Assembly: GCF_019039035.1 (NCBI RefSeq)
Contig: NZ_JAHNZT010000033.1
Coordinates: 1 to 64,000, forward strand
DNA length: 64,000 nt
Direction: 5' to 3'
From: Citreicoccus inhibens
GTDB taxonomy: Bacteria > Myxococcota > Myxococcia > Myxococcales > Myxococcaceae
How positions within the stretch are numbered: position 1 is the stretch's first letter; each line of letters begins with the position of its first letter. Of the stretch, positions 55,020 through 63,017 are shown piece after piece. A program made the translations under genes and the position numbers. Under the pieces are notes generated by a model. The model was given only the letters and a program-made list of their open reading frames with translations. It had not been told where the DNA came from and searched no databases.

Positions 55020-57392
55020 ATGAACTCCAGCCCTTCCGGCCGTGCGTCCGTCGTCGTGGCGGAGCTGGGGCCCACCAATACCGGGAAGACCCATCGCGCC
55101 ATCGAGCGCATGCTGGAGCATGACTCGGGGATGATGGGGCTGCCGCTCCGGTTGCTGGCTCGCGAGGTCTACGACCGGGTGTCCGCTCGGGTGGGCGAGG
55201 GCCGCGTGGCGCTGATGACGGGAGAGGAGAAGCGCCTGCCTCCCCGGCCGGACTATTGGATCTGCACAGTCGAGGCGATGCCGATGGACCGGCCCGTGGA
55301 CTTCCTCGCCGTGGATGAAATCCAGCTCGCGGCGCACCGGGAGCGCGGGCATGTCTTCACGGACCGCCTGCTGCACGCGCGCGGTCGCAAGGAGACGTGG
55401 TTCCTGGGCGCGGAGACCCTGCGCCCCATGGTGCAGTCGCTCATCCCTCACGTCTCCGTGAAGCGCGCGACCCGCTTGTCCCAGCTCCGCTACTCCGGGC
55501 GCCGCTCCCTGAAGAGCCTGCCGCCGCGCTCGGCGGTGGTCGCGTTCTCCGCGGACCGGGTGTACGAGCTGGCCGAGTCGCTGCGCCGACTCCGAGGTGG
55601 CGTCGCGGTGGTGCTGGGTGCGCTGTCGCCCCGGACTCGCAACGCGCAGGTGGCGATGTACCAGTCGGGCGAAGTCCAATACCTGGTGGCCACGGATGCC
55701 ATTGGCATGGGGCTCAACCTGGACCTGCATCACGTGGCGTTCGCGTCGCTCTCCAAATACGACGGCGCCGAGCAGCGCGACCTCTTCCCCGACGAACTGG
55801 CGCAGATCGCCGGGCGCGCGGGCCGCCACCTGAACGACGGCACCTTCGGGACCCTCAACACGCTGCCCGAGCTGTCACCGCGCATCGTGTCCGCCGTGGA
55901 GACCCACCAGTTCCCGGCGGTGCGCAGCCTCATCTGGCGCAACGCGCAGCTCGACTTCTCCACCCCAGAGGCCTTGCTCGACTCGCTGTCTCGCGCGCCC
56001 CAGCACTCGGCCTTCGTTCGCGTGGAGCGCGCGGATGACTTCGACGCGCTGAGAGACTTGTCGCAGGTGCCCGCCATCCGCGACCTCATCACCGAGTCCG
56101 CCTCGGTCGAGTTGCTGTGGCAGGTCTGCCAGATTCCTGACTTCCGCAAGGGGCTCTTCGGCCAGCACGTGGCGCTGCTTCGCGAGACGTTCCTTCAACT
56201 CTCCGAGGGTGACGGCACGCTGGAGACCTCGTGGCTGGCGAAGCAGGTCGCCCCGCTCGATGACGTCTCGGGAGACCTCCACACGCTGATGGACCGGCTG
56301 GCCGCCATCCGCATCTGGACGTACATCAGTCATCGGTCGAGCTGGCTGCATGACGCCGAGCACTGGCAGGAGCGCACCCGCCACATCGAGGATGCGCTGG
56401 GGGATGCGCTCCATGAACGGCTCGTGGAGCGCTTCGTTCAGCGGGCCGCGCGCCGCAGCGCTCGCCGATTCGTGCGCGCCGCCTCGCGACCGGCGCCTGC
56501 GTCGGACAGCCCCTTCGCGAAGCTGGGGCTCCTGTTGGGTGACACCGCTGGCGCGGATGGCACGACGCTGACCGAAGAGCAGTTCGTCCAACGCGTGGTG
56601 GACGCGACGCACGAGAGCTTCCAGGTGGACGTGGTGGGGAACATCTCGTTCGAGGAGCTGCCGCTGGCGCGACTGGTGCGGGGCGCGGACCGGCGCTCAC
56701 CCCAGCTCGCGCTCGCGGAGCCCGAGGTGTGGACGGGCGGCGCGCGGCAGCGGCTCGAACGGCGCATGCTGGCATTGGCCAGAGACCTGGTCTCCGAGGC
56801 GATGGGCGGCTTCCCCGCGGAGTCCCTCACGGGCGCGGGTCGCTCGCCCGCGACGCGGGGGCTGGCGTACCGGCTGGCCGCGGGATTGGGGGTGGTGTCT
56901 CTCCATGAAGCGCGAGAGCAGTGGGAGCAACTCGACACCGAGTCACGCGAGCGGCTGCGGGCCTTGGGCGTCCGCGAGGGGCAGCGTTTCTTCTACGTCA
57001 GTGAGGCCTTGGCACCTCCCGCCCTGGAGCGCCGGAGCATGTTGATGGCGCTGTTCCACCAACGCGCGGTCCCTCCGGGGATTCCGCGTGAGCCTCTCCT
57101 GGAGGTTGCGACGCTGGGCGGTTGGGATGCGCGCGCGTTCGGCTACGAGGTCCTCGGGGCCGTGGCCCTGAGAATCGACATCGTCGAGCGGCTCACCGAG
57201 GCGCTGCGTCACCCGCACGGAGGGGCGCAGGTACAGCGACTCTTTCAGGAGCTGCGATTGGATGGCGCGGCGCGCGCGCGTGTCTTGCGTGAACTGGGGG
57301 GGCCTGTGAGCGCCGCCCAGAAGAAGCGGCGGCGCCGACGCAGAAGCAAGTCCGCGCCGCCGGTTCCGAACAAGGGCGATGCCCACGTGTGA
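55020..57392 (+). CDS. SUV3-like ATP-dependent RNA helicase
   Basis: A 790-aa helicase of the SUV3 type, the family of the mitochondrial RNA degradosome helicase and its alphaproteobacterial relatives. Motifs are GPTNTGKT (17-24), DEIQ (99-102), LGAETLRPM, TDAIGMGLNL and QIAGRAGRH. A helical C-terminal half follows, ending in an Arg/Lys-rich tail (KKRRRRRRSK). It should unwind RNA, perhaps for decay or ribosome-related processing. ATG 55020 was chosen because it precedes the Walker A motif by 16 residues as expected; an upstream GTG in frame is less likely. Confidence 0.88.
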   Translation: MNSSPSGRASVVVAELGPTNTGKTHRAIERMLEHDSGMMGLPLRLLAREVYDRVSARVGEGRVALMTGEEKRLPPRPDYWICTVEAMPMDRPVDFLAVDEIQLAAHRERGHVFTDRLLHARGRKETWFLGAETLRPMVQSLIPHVSVKRATRLSQLRYSGRRSLKSLPPRSAVVAFSADRVYELAESLRRLRGGVAVVLGALSPRTRNAQVAMYQSGEVQYLVATDAIGMGLNLDLHHVAFASLSKYDGAEQRDLFPDELAQIAGRAGRHLNDGTFGTLNTLPELSPRIVSAVETHQFPAVRSLIWRNAQLDFSTPEALLDSLSRAPQHSAFVRVERADDFDALRDLSQVPAIRDLITESASVELLWQVCQIPDFRKGLFGQHVALLRETFLQLSEGDGTLETSWLAKQVAPLDDVSGDLHTLMDRLAAIRIWTYISHRSSWLHDAEHWQERTRHIEDALGDALHERLVERFVQRAARRSARRFVRAASRPAPASDSPFAKLGLLLGDTAGADGTTLTEEQFVQRVVDATHESFQVDVVGNISFEELPLARLVRGADRRSPQLALAEPEVWTGGARQRLERRMLALARDLVSEAMGGFPAESLTGAGRSPATRGLAYRLAAGLGVVSLHEAREQWEQLDTESRERLRALGVREGQRFFYVSEALAPPALERRSMLMALFHQRAVPPGIPREPLLEVATLGGWDARAFGYEVLGAVALRIDIVERLTEALRHPHGGAQVQRLFQELRLDGAARARVLRELGGPVSAAQKKRRRRRRSKSAPPVPNKGDAHV

Positions 57393-57398
57393 GGCCCG

Positions 57399-58346
57399 TC
57401 AGGCTTGTGGCGTGGGCGCCGTGACGCGGTGCTGTCCCAGGACTTCGAGCAGGAACGCCGCGCCCACCGCCAGCAAGAGGAGGGACAGCAGCACCCCCTG
57501 CTCGAACTGGTACGACAAGGGCAGGTTGGGATTGGGCTCGAGCAGCGGCGCGCTGGCCCACGTCAGTCCACCGTACAGCACGAAGAAGAGTCCGGTCATC
57601 ACGCCTGTCGGCAAGGATGGCCAGCGCGCGCGCACGGCCCAGAGCAGCGCGAGGAGCACGCACCCCTCCAGTGCCGCCTCGTAGAGCACGACGGGATGAC
57701 GGGGGGGAAGGATGCGCAGCAGCTCCTCCTCGAAGCGCGGATTCTCCCGTGCCAGCCGCGCCAGCTCGTGTCCCGGTGCCTGGGCCAGGGACGCGAGATC
57801 GAGCGTTGGCGGCGCGACGGGCTGGAAGCCGTCGCGGTTCAGCTCGGCGGGAAAGCGCACACCCCAGGGCATGTCCGTGACGCGTCCCAAGGGCTCGCCG
57901 TCCGTGAATGCAGCCAGGTGCCATAACAGCAGGCCCAGGGGGGCCAGGAGCACGAGCGCGTCCGTCACCTGGAGCCACGGCCGCTGGTGCTTGCGGGCAT
58001 GGTAGGCCGCGCACGCGAGAACACCCGCGAACACGCCGACCACGGAGGTCCCGCTCTGGCGAAACAGGAAGGCGAGGGTGCCATCGCTCGCGAAGTCGTC
58101 CCACTGGTGGAGGACGACGGCGCCCAGATGCCCGCCCACCAGCACCCCCAGCAGGCCGGTGAAGAGGACGAACCCAGACACGTCGGCCGGGGTGAAGGGG
58201 CCGACTCCTCGCTCCGCCTGGCGCTTGAGCCAGACGAACGCGATGAGAAACCCCGCGAGCGCCGCAGCTCCCGACCAACGCAGGGTCAGCGTTTCGGAGA
58301 GTTGGATGAGAGTGGGATTGAATCCGTGGAACATGGAGGAGGGCAC
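57399..58346 (-). CDS. Lgt paralogue lacking catalytic residues
   Basis: A 315-aa membrane protein of the prolipoprotein diacylglyceryl transferase family, with seven or so helices and the family's GEPLGRVTDMPWGVRFP and HPVVLYEAALEG segments. Compared with E. coli Lgt (numbering coincides here), the important Arg143 is His, Asn146 is Ala, His103 is Val, and the Arg239 of the YGxxR region is not found. Gly154 is kept. It is therefore unlikely to be the cell's main Lgt and may have another substrate or a binding role. GTG 58346 (GAGGA upstream) or ATG 58334. Confidence 0.75.
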   Translation of the reverse strand: MPSSMFHGFNPTLIQLSETLTLRWSGAAALAGFLIAFVWLKRQAERGVGPFTPADVSGFVLFTGLLGVLVGGHLGAVVLHQWDDFASDGTLAFLFRQSGTSVVGVFAGVLACAAYHARKHQRPWLQVTDALVLLAPLGLLLWHLAAFTDGEPLGRVTDMPWGVRFPAELNRDGFQPVAPPTLDLASLAQAPGHELARLARENPRFEEELLRILPPRHPVVLYEAALEGCVLLALLWAVRARWPSLPTGVMTGLFFVLYGGLTWASAPLLEPNPNLPLSYQFEQGVLLSLLLLAVGAAFLLEVLGQHRVTAPTPQA

Positions 58347-58364
58347 GGTTCCTCGGGCGGGCCG

Positions 58365-58742
58365 CTACTTGAAGAAGTCCTCGCCGGCGATGGTCGTGGG
58401 ATTGGTCCCCTGCATCTTCCGGAACGTCAGGGTGTAGCCGTTGTCGCTGCTGGTGATGACCTGATAGCGGAAACCGTCCAGCTTCCCGGCCTTGCGCAGC
58501 TGCTCCCAATCACTGGCGTTGACGCGGATGGTGGGACTCGCGCCACAACAGTTGTAGGTGACATCGCTGGTGATCATCCCGGCGGTCCACGAGATGGTGG
58601 CACATTGCTGAGTGAACGCCCCCAGGGGGACGGTGGCCGCCCCCTGGTTTATCGTCTTGATACAGTCCTCGGCACCCTGGGCTGTTCCTTGAGACAGGCA
58701 CAGCCAGAGCAGACAGATTCCCGCCACGAGTTTCTTCATCAT
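58365..58742 (-). CDS. Small secreted hypothetical protein
   Basis: A 125-aa exported protein. The signal MMKKLVAGICLLWLCLSQGTAQG is followed by a mature part with four cysteines (EDCIKT, QQCATI, YNCCGAS) and beta-strand-like segments. ATG 58742 has AGGAGGA upstream. No family is recognised. It lies upstream of the Lgt paralogue in the same direction. Confidence 0.65.
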   Translation of the reverse strand: MMKKLVAGICLLWLCLSQGTAQGAEDCIKTINQGAATVPLGAFTQQCATISWTAGMITSDVTYNCCGASPTIRVNASDWEQLRKAGKLDGFRYQVITSSDNGYTLTFRKMQGTNPTTIAGEDFFK

Positions 58743-58771
58743 GGATTTGTCCTCCTGAACCGCAGGGCCAG

Positions 58772-59020
58772 CTACAGGTCGGGCTGCTGTTCCGAGTGCT
58801 CGGCTTTGGTGCCCGTCTCCTTGTTCTTCGGCTCCTTCTTGGCGGCGGCGTCGTCCTGGACCTTCAGCTTCTTGGGTGTGGGGGACCTGGCCTCTTGAGC
58901 CTCGGCCGGCGACGGTGGCCTCGCGGTGGAGGGAGGGGACTCCGGGGGAGTCTTCTCCGTGGCGAAGGCGCTCGGAGCGAGGGAGACACAGATGAGGCAA
59001 ACAGCCAACCAGCATTTCAT
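58772..59020 (-). CDS. Small secreted Pro/Lys-rich protein
   Basis: An 82-aa exported protein: signal MKCWLAVCLICVSLAPSAFA, then a low-complexity Pro/Ser/Glu stretch and a Lys-rich tail (KKLKVQDDAAAKKEPKNKE). It should be unstructured. ATG 59020 has AAGGA upstream. It is the first of three co-directional genes with the previous two entries. Confidence 0.5.
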   Translation of the reverse strand: MKCWLAVCLICVSLAPSAFATEKTPPESPPSTARPPSPAEAQEARSPTPKKLKVQDDAAAKKEPKNKETGTKAEHSEQQPDL

Positions 59021-59352
59021 GGGGACGGGGTCCTTCCTGGGGCCAGCCCTATGCCAGTGAATGGGTTGAAGTGAAGGTTCGTAAGGCGACCGCGAGCGTG
59101 CCCGCGGAAGGGGAGAACACGCAATGTCCCGCAGGGCGTGCTGTGGGGCCGCAAACACTCTCGCGAGGGAATTACAGCCTTCGGCCAGTGAGCGCGCGAG
59201 GGCTCTCTGCGTCACGCCGAGCCCCCTGCACAGGCCGCGCGCGGGCGCGTGCTTCACCGCGCGGCGACGGGTTCATTGGGTGCGGCGCGGTTGCTGCTAG
59301 CGTCGCGAGACACCTCATCGCGCGATGCGGACCGCATCGACAGGAGCACACC
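59021..59352. other. Divergent intergenic stretch, no gene seen
   Basis: These 332 bases lie between two divergent starts. The frame on the plus strand that continues into the TPR-like gene is open here but Arg-rich and lacks a ribosome site. Promoters for both directions should lie here. Confidence 0.45.
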
Positions 59353-60720
59353 GTGGACGACACCTTTGCCGCTCGGCTCGAAGAGGCTCGCACGGCCCTG
59401 TCCGAGGAGTCGCCGCAAGACGCGTTCGGCCATCTGCGGCCTGTGTTGTCCTATCCCGGTGCGCCAGAGCTGGCGGTGCCCTCTCGGTGGGCGGAAACCT
59501 GGGAGCTCTTCGCGCGCATCGCGGGAGCGCTGAGCGCCACCACGCTGGAGGACGCCGCTCGGCAGGCGGTGAAGCAGCCCACGGACGCGGAGGGTCTGTA
59601 TGCGCTGGGCTTCGCGTTGGTGGACCAGGGACTCAACGACGTCGCCGCGACGGTCCTGTCCCGCGGACATCGCGAGGCGCCCGACTCGGTGGAGATGCTC
59701 CAGGAGTGGGTGGCCGCGCTGGAGGGGATGGGCGCTTCGGCGGAGGCAGTCCGCGTCCTTCATGCGGCGCCTGCGCTCGTGACGGCCAACCCCTTTCTCA
59801 TGTACCTGCTCGCGTTCAACGCGCTGATGACCGGAGACCTGCTGGAGCCCCGCACGTGGGTGGCCCAGTTGGAGGCGCGGATGGCCGCTCCCCTGGATGA
59901 CGCCGAGGAGCCGCCCTTGCCGCTCTCGGAGCTCGTCGAGCGATTGAAGGGGGGCCTCGCGCGCGCGGATGCCATTCGGGCCGTCACGCCGCTCGACACG
60001 CGAGACCTGCGGGGCTGGCACGCGGTCATTACGGGCGGGTTGTTGCTGCACCTGTCTCCCTATGGGCGCGATGAGGGCATGAATGGTCGGTATGCCTTCG
60101 TGCAGGACTCCGAGCAGAACTGTCTGGAGGGCATTCATCGCGTGGCGGCGGTGCTGGCTCGCATCGAACGCGCCGTGCCGTGTGTCTTCATCCTTCCTGA
60201 GCGCGACAGCGCCATCCTCGGGCTCGCCACCGCGCAGGTGCTGGGGCTTCGCGCCGTTCCCTGGCCAGAAGAGGGCACGGATGCGCCGGGGTTGGTGGTG
60301 GCGTATGACGTCAGCCATCTGGAGGGCTCGCTGCGGGAGCAGCTCCATCGGCATCACCCGGGACAGGTGTTGTGGAGTCACGCGTGCCCGTGGACGGAGT
60401 CGCCACCCTTCGCGCCCGACCTCGTCACGCTGCTCTACCAGATGAATGTGTCGCCCTGGGCCCAGCGGCTGGTCCTCTCTCCCGATGGCCAGCAGCCCGA
60501 GCGCGCGCCGGCCGAGGAGGGGAGCGAGGAGTCCCTCGCTGCGCGCCTCGCCTCGCGGACGCTCTCGGACGAGGCGCTCGCGGACCTGTCCGTGCTGGGG
60601 GAGCTGGCGTCTGCCTTGGCGATGCAGGAGGGCCCGGGCGTGGCGGGACTCTTCCGCGAGCACGGACGTCGGCGCCGTCAGTTCACGGACTCACCGGTGA
60701 AGAGCAATCGCTTCGCGTGA
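59353..60720 (+). CDS. TPR-like hypothetical protein
   Basis: A 455-aa soluble protein. The first 220 residues are TPR/HEAT-like helices (EGLYALGFALVDQGLNDVAA, SVEMLQEWVAALEGMGASAE). The rest is a globular alpha/beta domain (DLRGWHAVITGGLLLHLS, RYAFVQDSEQNCLEGIHRV, VLWSHACPW) that I do not recognise. GTG 59353 has GGAG nine bases upstream and begins MDDTFAARLEEART. It has no signal or membrane segment. A similar layout is common in myxobacterial hypothetical proteins. Confidence 0.7.
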   Translation: MDDTFAARLEEARTALSEESPQDAFGHLRPVLSYPGAPELAVPSRWAETWELFARIAGALSATTLEDAARQAVKQPTDAEGLYALGFALVDQGLNDVAATVLSRGHREAPDSVEMLQEWVAALEGMGASAEAVRVLHAAPALVTANPFLMYLLAFNALMTGDLLEPRTWVAQLEARMAAPLDDAEEPPLPLSELVERLKGGLARADAIRAVTPLDTRDLRGWHAVITGGLLLHLSPYGRDEGMNGRYAFVQDSEQNCLEGIHRVAAVLARIERAVPCVFILPERDSAILGLATAQVLGLRAVPWPEEGTDAPGLVVAYDVSHLEGSLREQLHRHHPGQVLWSHACPWTESPPFAPDLVTLLYQMNVSPWAQRLVLSPDGQQPERAPAEEGSEESLAARLASRTLSDEALADLSVLGELASALAMQEGPGVAGLFREHGRRRRQFTDSPVKSNRFA

Positions 60721-60776
60721 GCCTGTCGCGTGGCTACCTTTGAGGCGTTCCCCCGCTTTCTCGATGGAGGTGCCGC

Positions 60777-61280
60777 ATGGCCACCCGATTCCAGCGCATC
60801 ACGCCGTTCCTCTGGTTTCCGACCGCGGAGGTGACGGAGGCCGCCGTCGCGCTCTACACGACGGTCTTCGAGGACTCGCGCATCGTGGCGCGGACCGCCT
60901 ACAACGCGCAGAGCGCTCGCGCGAGCGGCCAGCCCGAGGGTGCGGTGATGACCATCGCGTTCCAGCTCGCGGGCCAGGACTTCGTCGCGCTCAATGGCGG
61001 GCCGCACTTCCGATTCACCGAGGCGGTGTCTTTCTCCGTGAGCTGTGAGACGCAGGCCGAGCTGGACCACTTCTGGAACCGGCTCTCGGAGGGCGGTGAC
61101 GAGAAGGCGCAGCAGTGCGGCTGGCTCAAGGACCGCTTCGGCGTGTCGTGGCAGGTCGTCCCCGCCGCGCTGCCCCAGCTCCTGGCGGGCTCGGACCCAG
61201 AGAAGGCGCGGCGGGTGATGGAGGCGATGTTGAAGATGAAGAAGCTCGACGTCGCGGCCCTCCAGCGCGCGGCGGGCTGA
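60777..61280 (+). CDS. VOC-family (PhnB-like) protein
   Basis: A 167-aa protein of the glyoxalase/VOC superfamily, PhnB type: ITPFLWFPTAEVTEAAVALY, FQLAGQDFVALNGGPHFRFT, SFSVSCETQAELDHFWNRLS and the C-terminal DRFGVSWQVVPAALPQLL. These are small metal-binding or antibiotic-binding folds formerly called 3-demethylubiquinone methyltransferase-like; the function of this group is unclear. ATG 60777 has GGAGG nine bases upstream. Confidence 0.88.
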   Translation: MATRFQRITPFLWFPTAEVTEAAVALYTTVFEDSRIVARTAYNAQSARASGQPEGAVMTIAFQLAGQDFVALNGGPHFRFTEAVSFSVSCETQAELDHFWNRLSEGGDEKAQQCGWLKDRFGVSWQVVPAALPQLLAGSDPEKARRVMEAMLKMKKLDVAALQRAAG

Positions 61281-61303
61281 GCGCCGCGCGCCGCGAACCG
61301 TGG

Positions 61304-62917
61304 CTACGGCACTTCGTAGGTCACGGCGATGGTCGAGGCCACGCTGACCCCGTCCAGGAGCAACCGCGTGTAGCGCGGATAGACGTTGTCCATGGCGCCG
61401 TCGAAGGCCATGCGGAACGACAGCCGGCTGCCCTCGCTCTGCCGATTCTTCCAGCGCGAGTCCGCCAGGGCCGTGATGTCCACGCGAAGCCAGTCCGGAG
61501 TGGCGCTGGTGCTGAGCGTGCCCGTGGCGCCGCCCGCCAGGTCATAGTCCGTGGTGTCGAGCTTCCCGTAGTCCACCGCCGTCCAGGAGAGCGTCCCCCA
61601 TTGGGTGTAGGGGTTATCGCCGACGAGGGTGTCCTGGTAGATGGAGAGGGTGGCCGCGGTGATGCGCGTGGCGTTGGGATCGATGGGCGTCATGTCATAG
61701 CTGGCGAAGGCACGGGAGCGATGGAGCCCGGAGCCGCCGGCGACGGTGACATCGCCTACCTCGACATTGGTGTTGTGATACGCGTAGCGATAGTCGGAGG
61801 TCAGGGACTTCGTCACCCTTCCTGCCGTGGTGGTGTCCAACTTCAGCACCGCCTGCTCGGAACGGATGATGCGCATGACGTCCTTGCCGCTCGCCGCCAC
61901 CAGGGCATTGCCCGCGCGGTCCGTCGCGGAGCTGGTGAGGCTCCAATCGATGAAGCTCCCGGAGTTGGCGTGTCCGTGGAAGGTGAGCACGCGGCTGTCG
62001 GCCGACCAGGACAGGGTTCCGACCACGGTGAGCGCCTGCGTGCCTTGCTTCGCGGTGACGAGCAGGGCGCCGCTCGTCGAGAGCCGATCCATGGGCTCGG
62101 AGAAGGTGAGGCCGAGGTCGAAGTCCTGAGGGATTCCCTTCGCGCCGGGCGTGGGGCCGACCACGGTGGGGCGAGTCACGTCGAGCGCCATCACCTTGAA
62201 CCGAGACGTCCTCGTACCTCCCAGCGAGCCGCCGGTTGAGTCCATGGCGGCGGCTCGAACTCCCCACTCCACCTGCTGGTCCCAGGCCCACGGCGCATCG
62301 GGCGTGAAGACGAGGCTCGTGCCCTCCGCATCCCACGCGAAGCTTCCTGGCTGGCCGGATGCACCGGTGATGAAGAACGCCGCCTCGGTCGCGGCGCGAT
62401 TCATGGGCTGGCTGAAGGTGATGCGGAGGGGCTCGCGAGGCGCGACGTTCTGCTCGCCGTCATCCGGAGTCATGAGCCTCACTTCGGGCTTCGCGGCTCC
62501 CTTCACCGTGAACTGGCCAGACATGGGCTCTTGGAGGGCGTTGCCCGCGCGGTCCTTCGCGCCGCTTCCTACGTGCCAGTGAATCTGCTGCCCCGGGGGA
62601 AAGGGCGCCGTCGAGGTGGCGGTCAGCACCGTGGCGGCGGGGTTCATCACGACCATCATCGTGAGGGTCGCGGTCTCCTCGACGCTGAAGGCCTGCATGA
62701 CCGACTCCACGTTCATGGGCTCGGAGAACGTCACGGTGAGGGCCGCGGTGTTCTCCACCTGGAGGGCGCCATTCTCGGGGACCACGGAGGTGATCCGCGG
62801 CGGTGTGGAGTCCTTCGTGGGGAGCGGCTCCTCGCCACCGCCTGGCGGGTGATCGACCCCGGGACCACAGGCGCTCCACAACATCCCCAACAGCCCCCAC
62901 ACCACGACTCGCTTCAT
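61304..62917 (-). CDS. Lipoprotein with Big_5 repeats and DNRLRE-like domain
   Basis: A 537-aa lipoprotein (lipobox in MLWSAC). Three bacterial Ig-like Big_5 repeats follow: PPRITSVVPENGALQVE with LTVTFSEPMN, VRLMTPDDGEQNV with LRITFSQPMN, and PTVVGPTPGAKGIP with LGLTFSEPMD. The C-terminal 170 residues are DNRLRE-like (SRAFASYDMTPIDPNATRIT, LRVDITALADSRWKN, STIAVTYEVP). It should be a surface-exposed, adhesin-like protein. ATG 62917 has GAGGG nine bases upstream. Confidence 0.85.
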   Translation of the reverse strand: MKRVVVWGLLGMLWSACGPGVDHPPGGGEEPLPTKDSTPPRITSVVPENGALQVENTAALTVTFSEPMNVESVMQAFSVEETATLTMMVVMNPAATVLTATSTAPFPPGQQIHWHVGSGAKDRAGNALQEPMSGQFTVKGAAKPEVRLMTPDDGEQNVAPREPLRITFSQPMNRAATEAAFFITGASGQPGSFAWDAEGTSLVFTPDAPWAWDQQVEWGVRAAAMDSTGGSLGGTRTSRFKVMALDVTRPTVVGPTPGAKGIPQDFDLGLTFSEPMDRLSTSGALLVTAKQGTQALTVVGTLSWSADSRVLTFHGHANSGSFIDWSLTSSATDRAGNALVAASGKDVMRIIRSEQAVLKLDTTTAGRVTKSLTSDYRYAYHNTNVEVGDVTVAGGSGLHRSRAFASYDMTPIDPNATRITAATLSIYQDTLVGDNPYTQWGTLSWTAVDYGKLDTTDYDLAGGATGTLSTSATPDWLRVDITALADSRWKNRQSEGSRLSFRMAFDGAMDNVYPRYTRLLLDGVSVASTIAVTYEVP

Positions 62918-63017
62918 GTCATGCCCTCGGATCCGGCGGCGCATCCAGGCCGCGCGTCATGGGACTGAACCCGCGAGTCCCGCGGGCTGCGCAAAAAATC
63001 GACGCGAGGTTCGTGGC

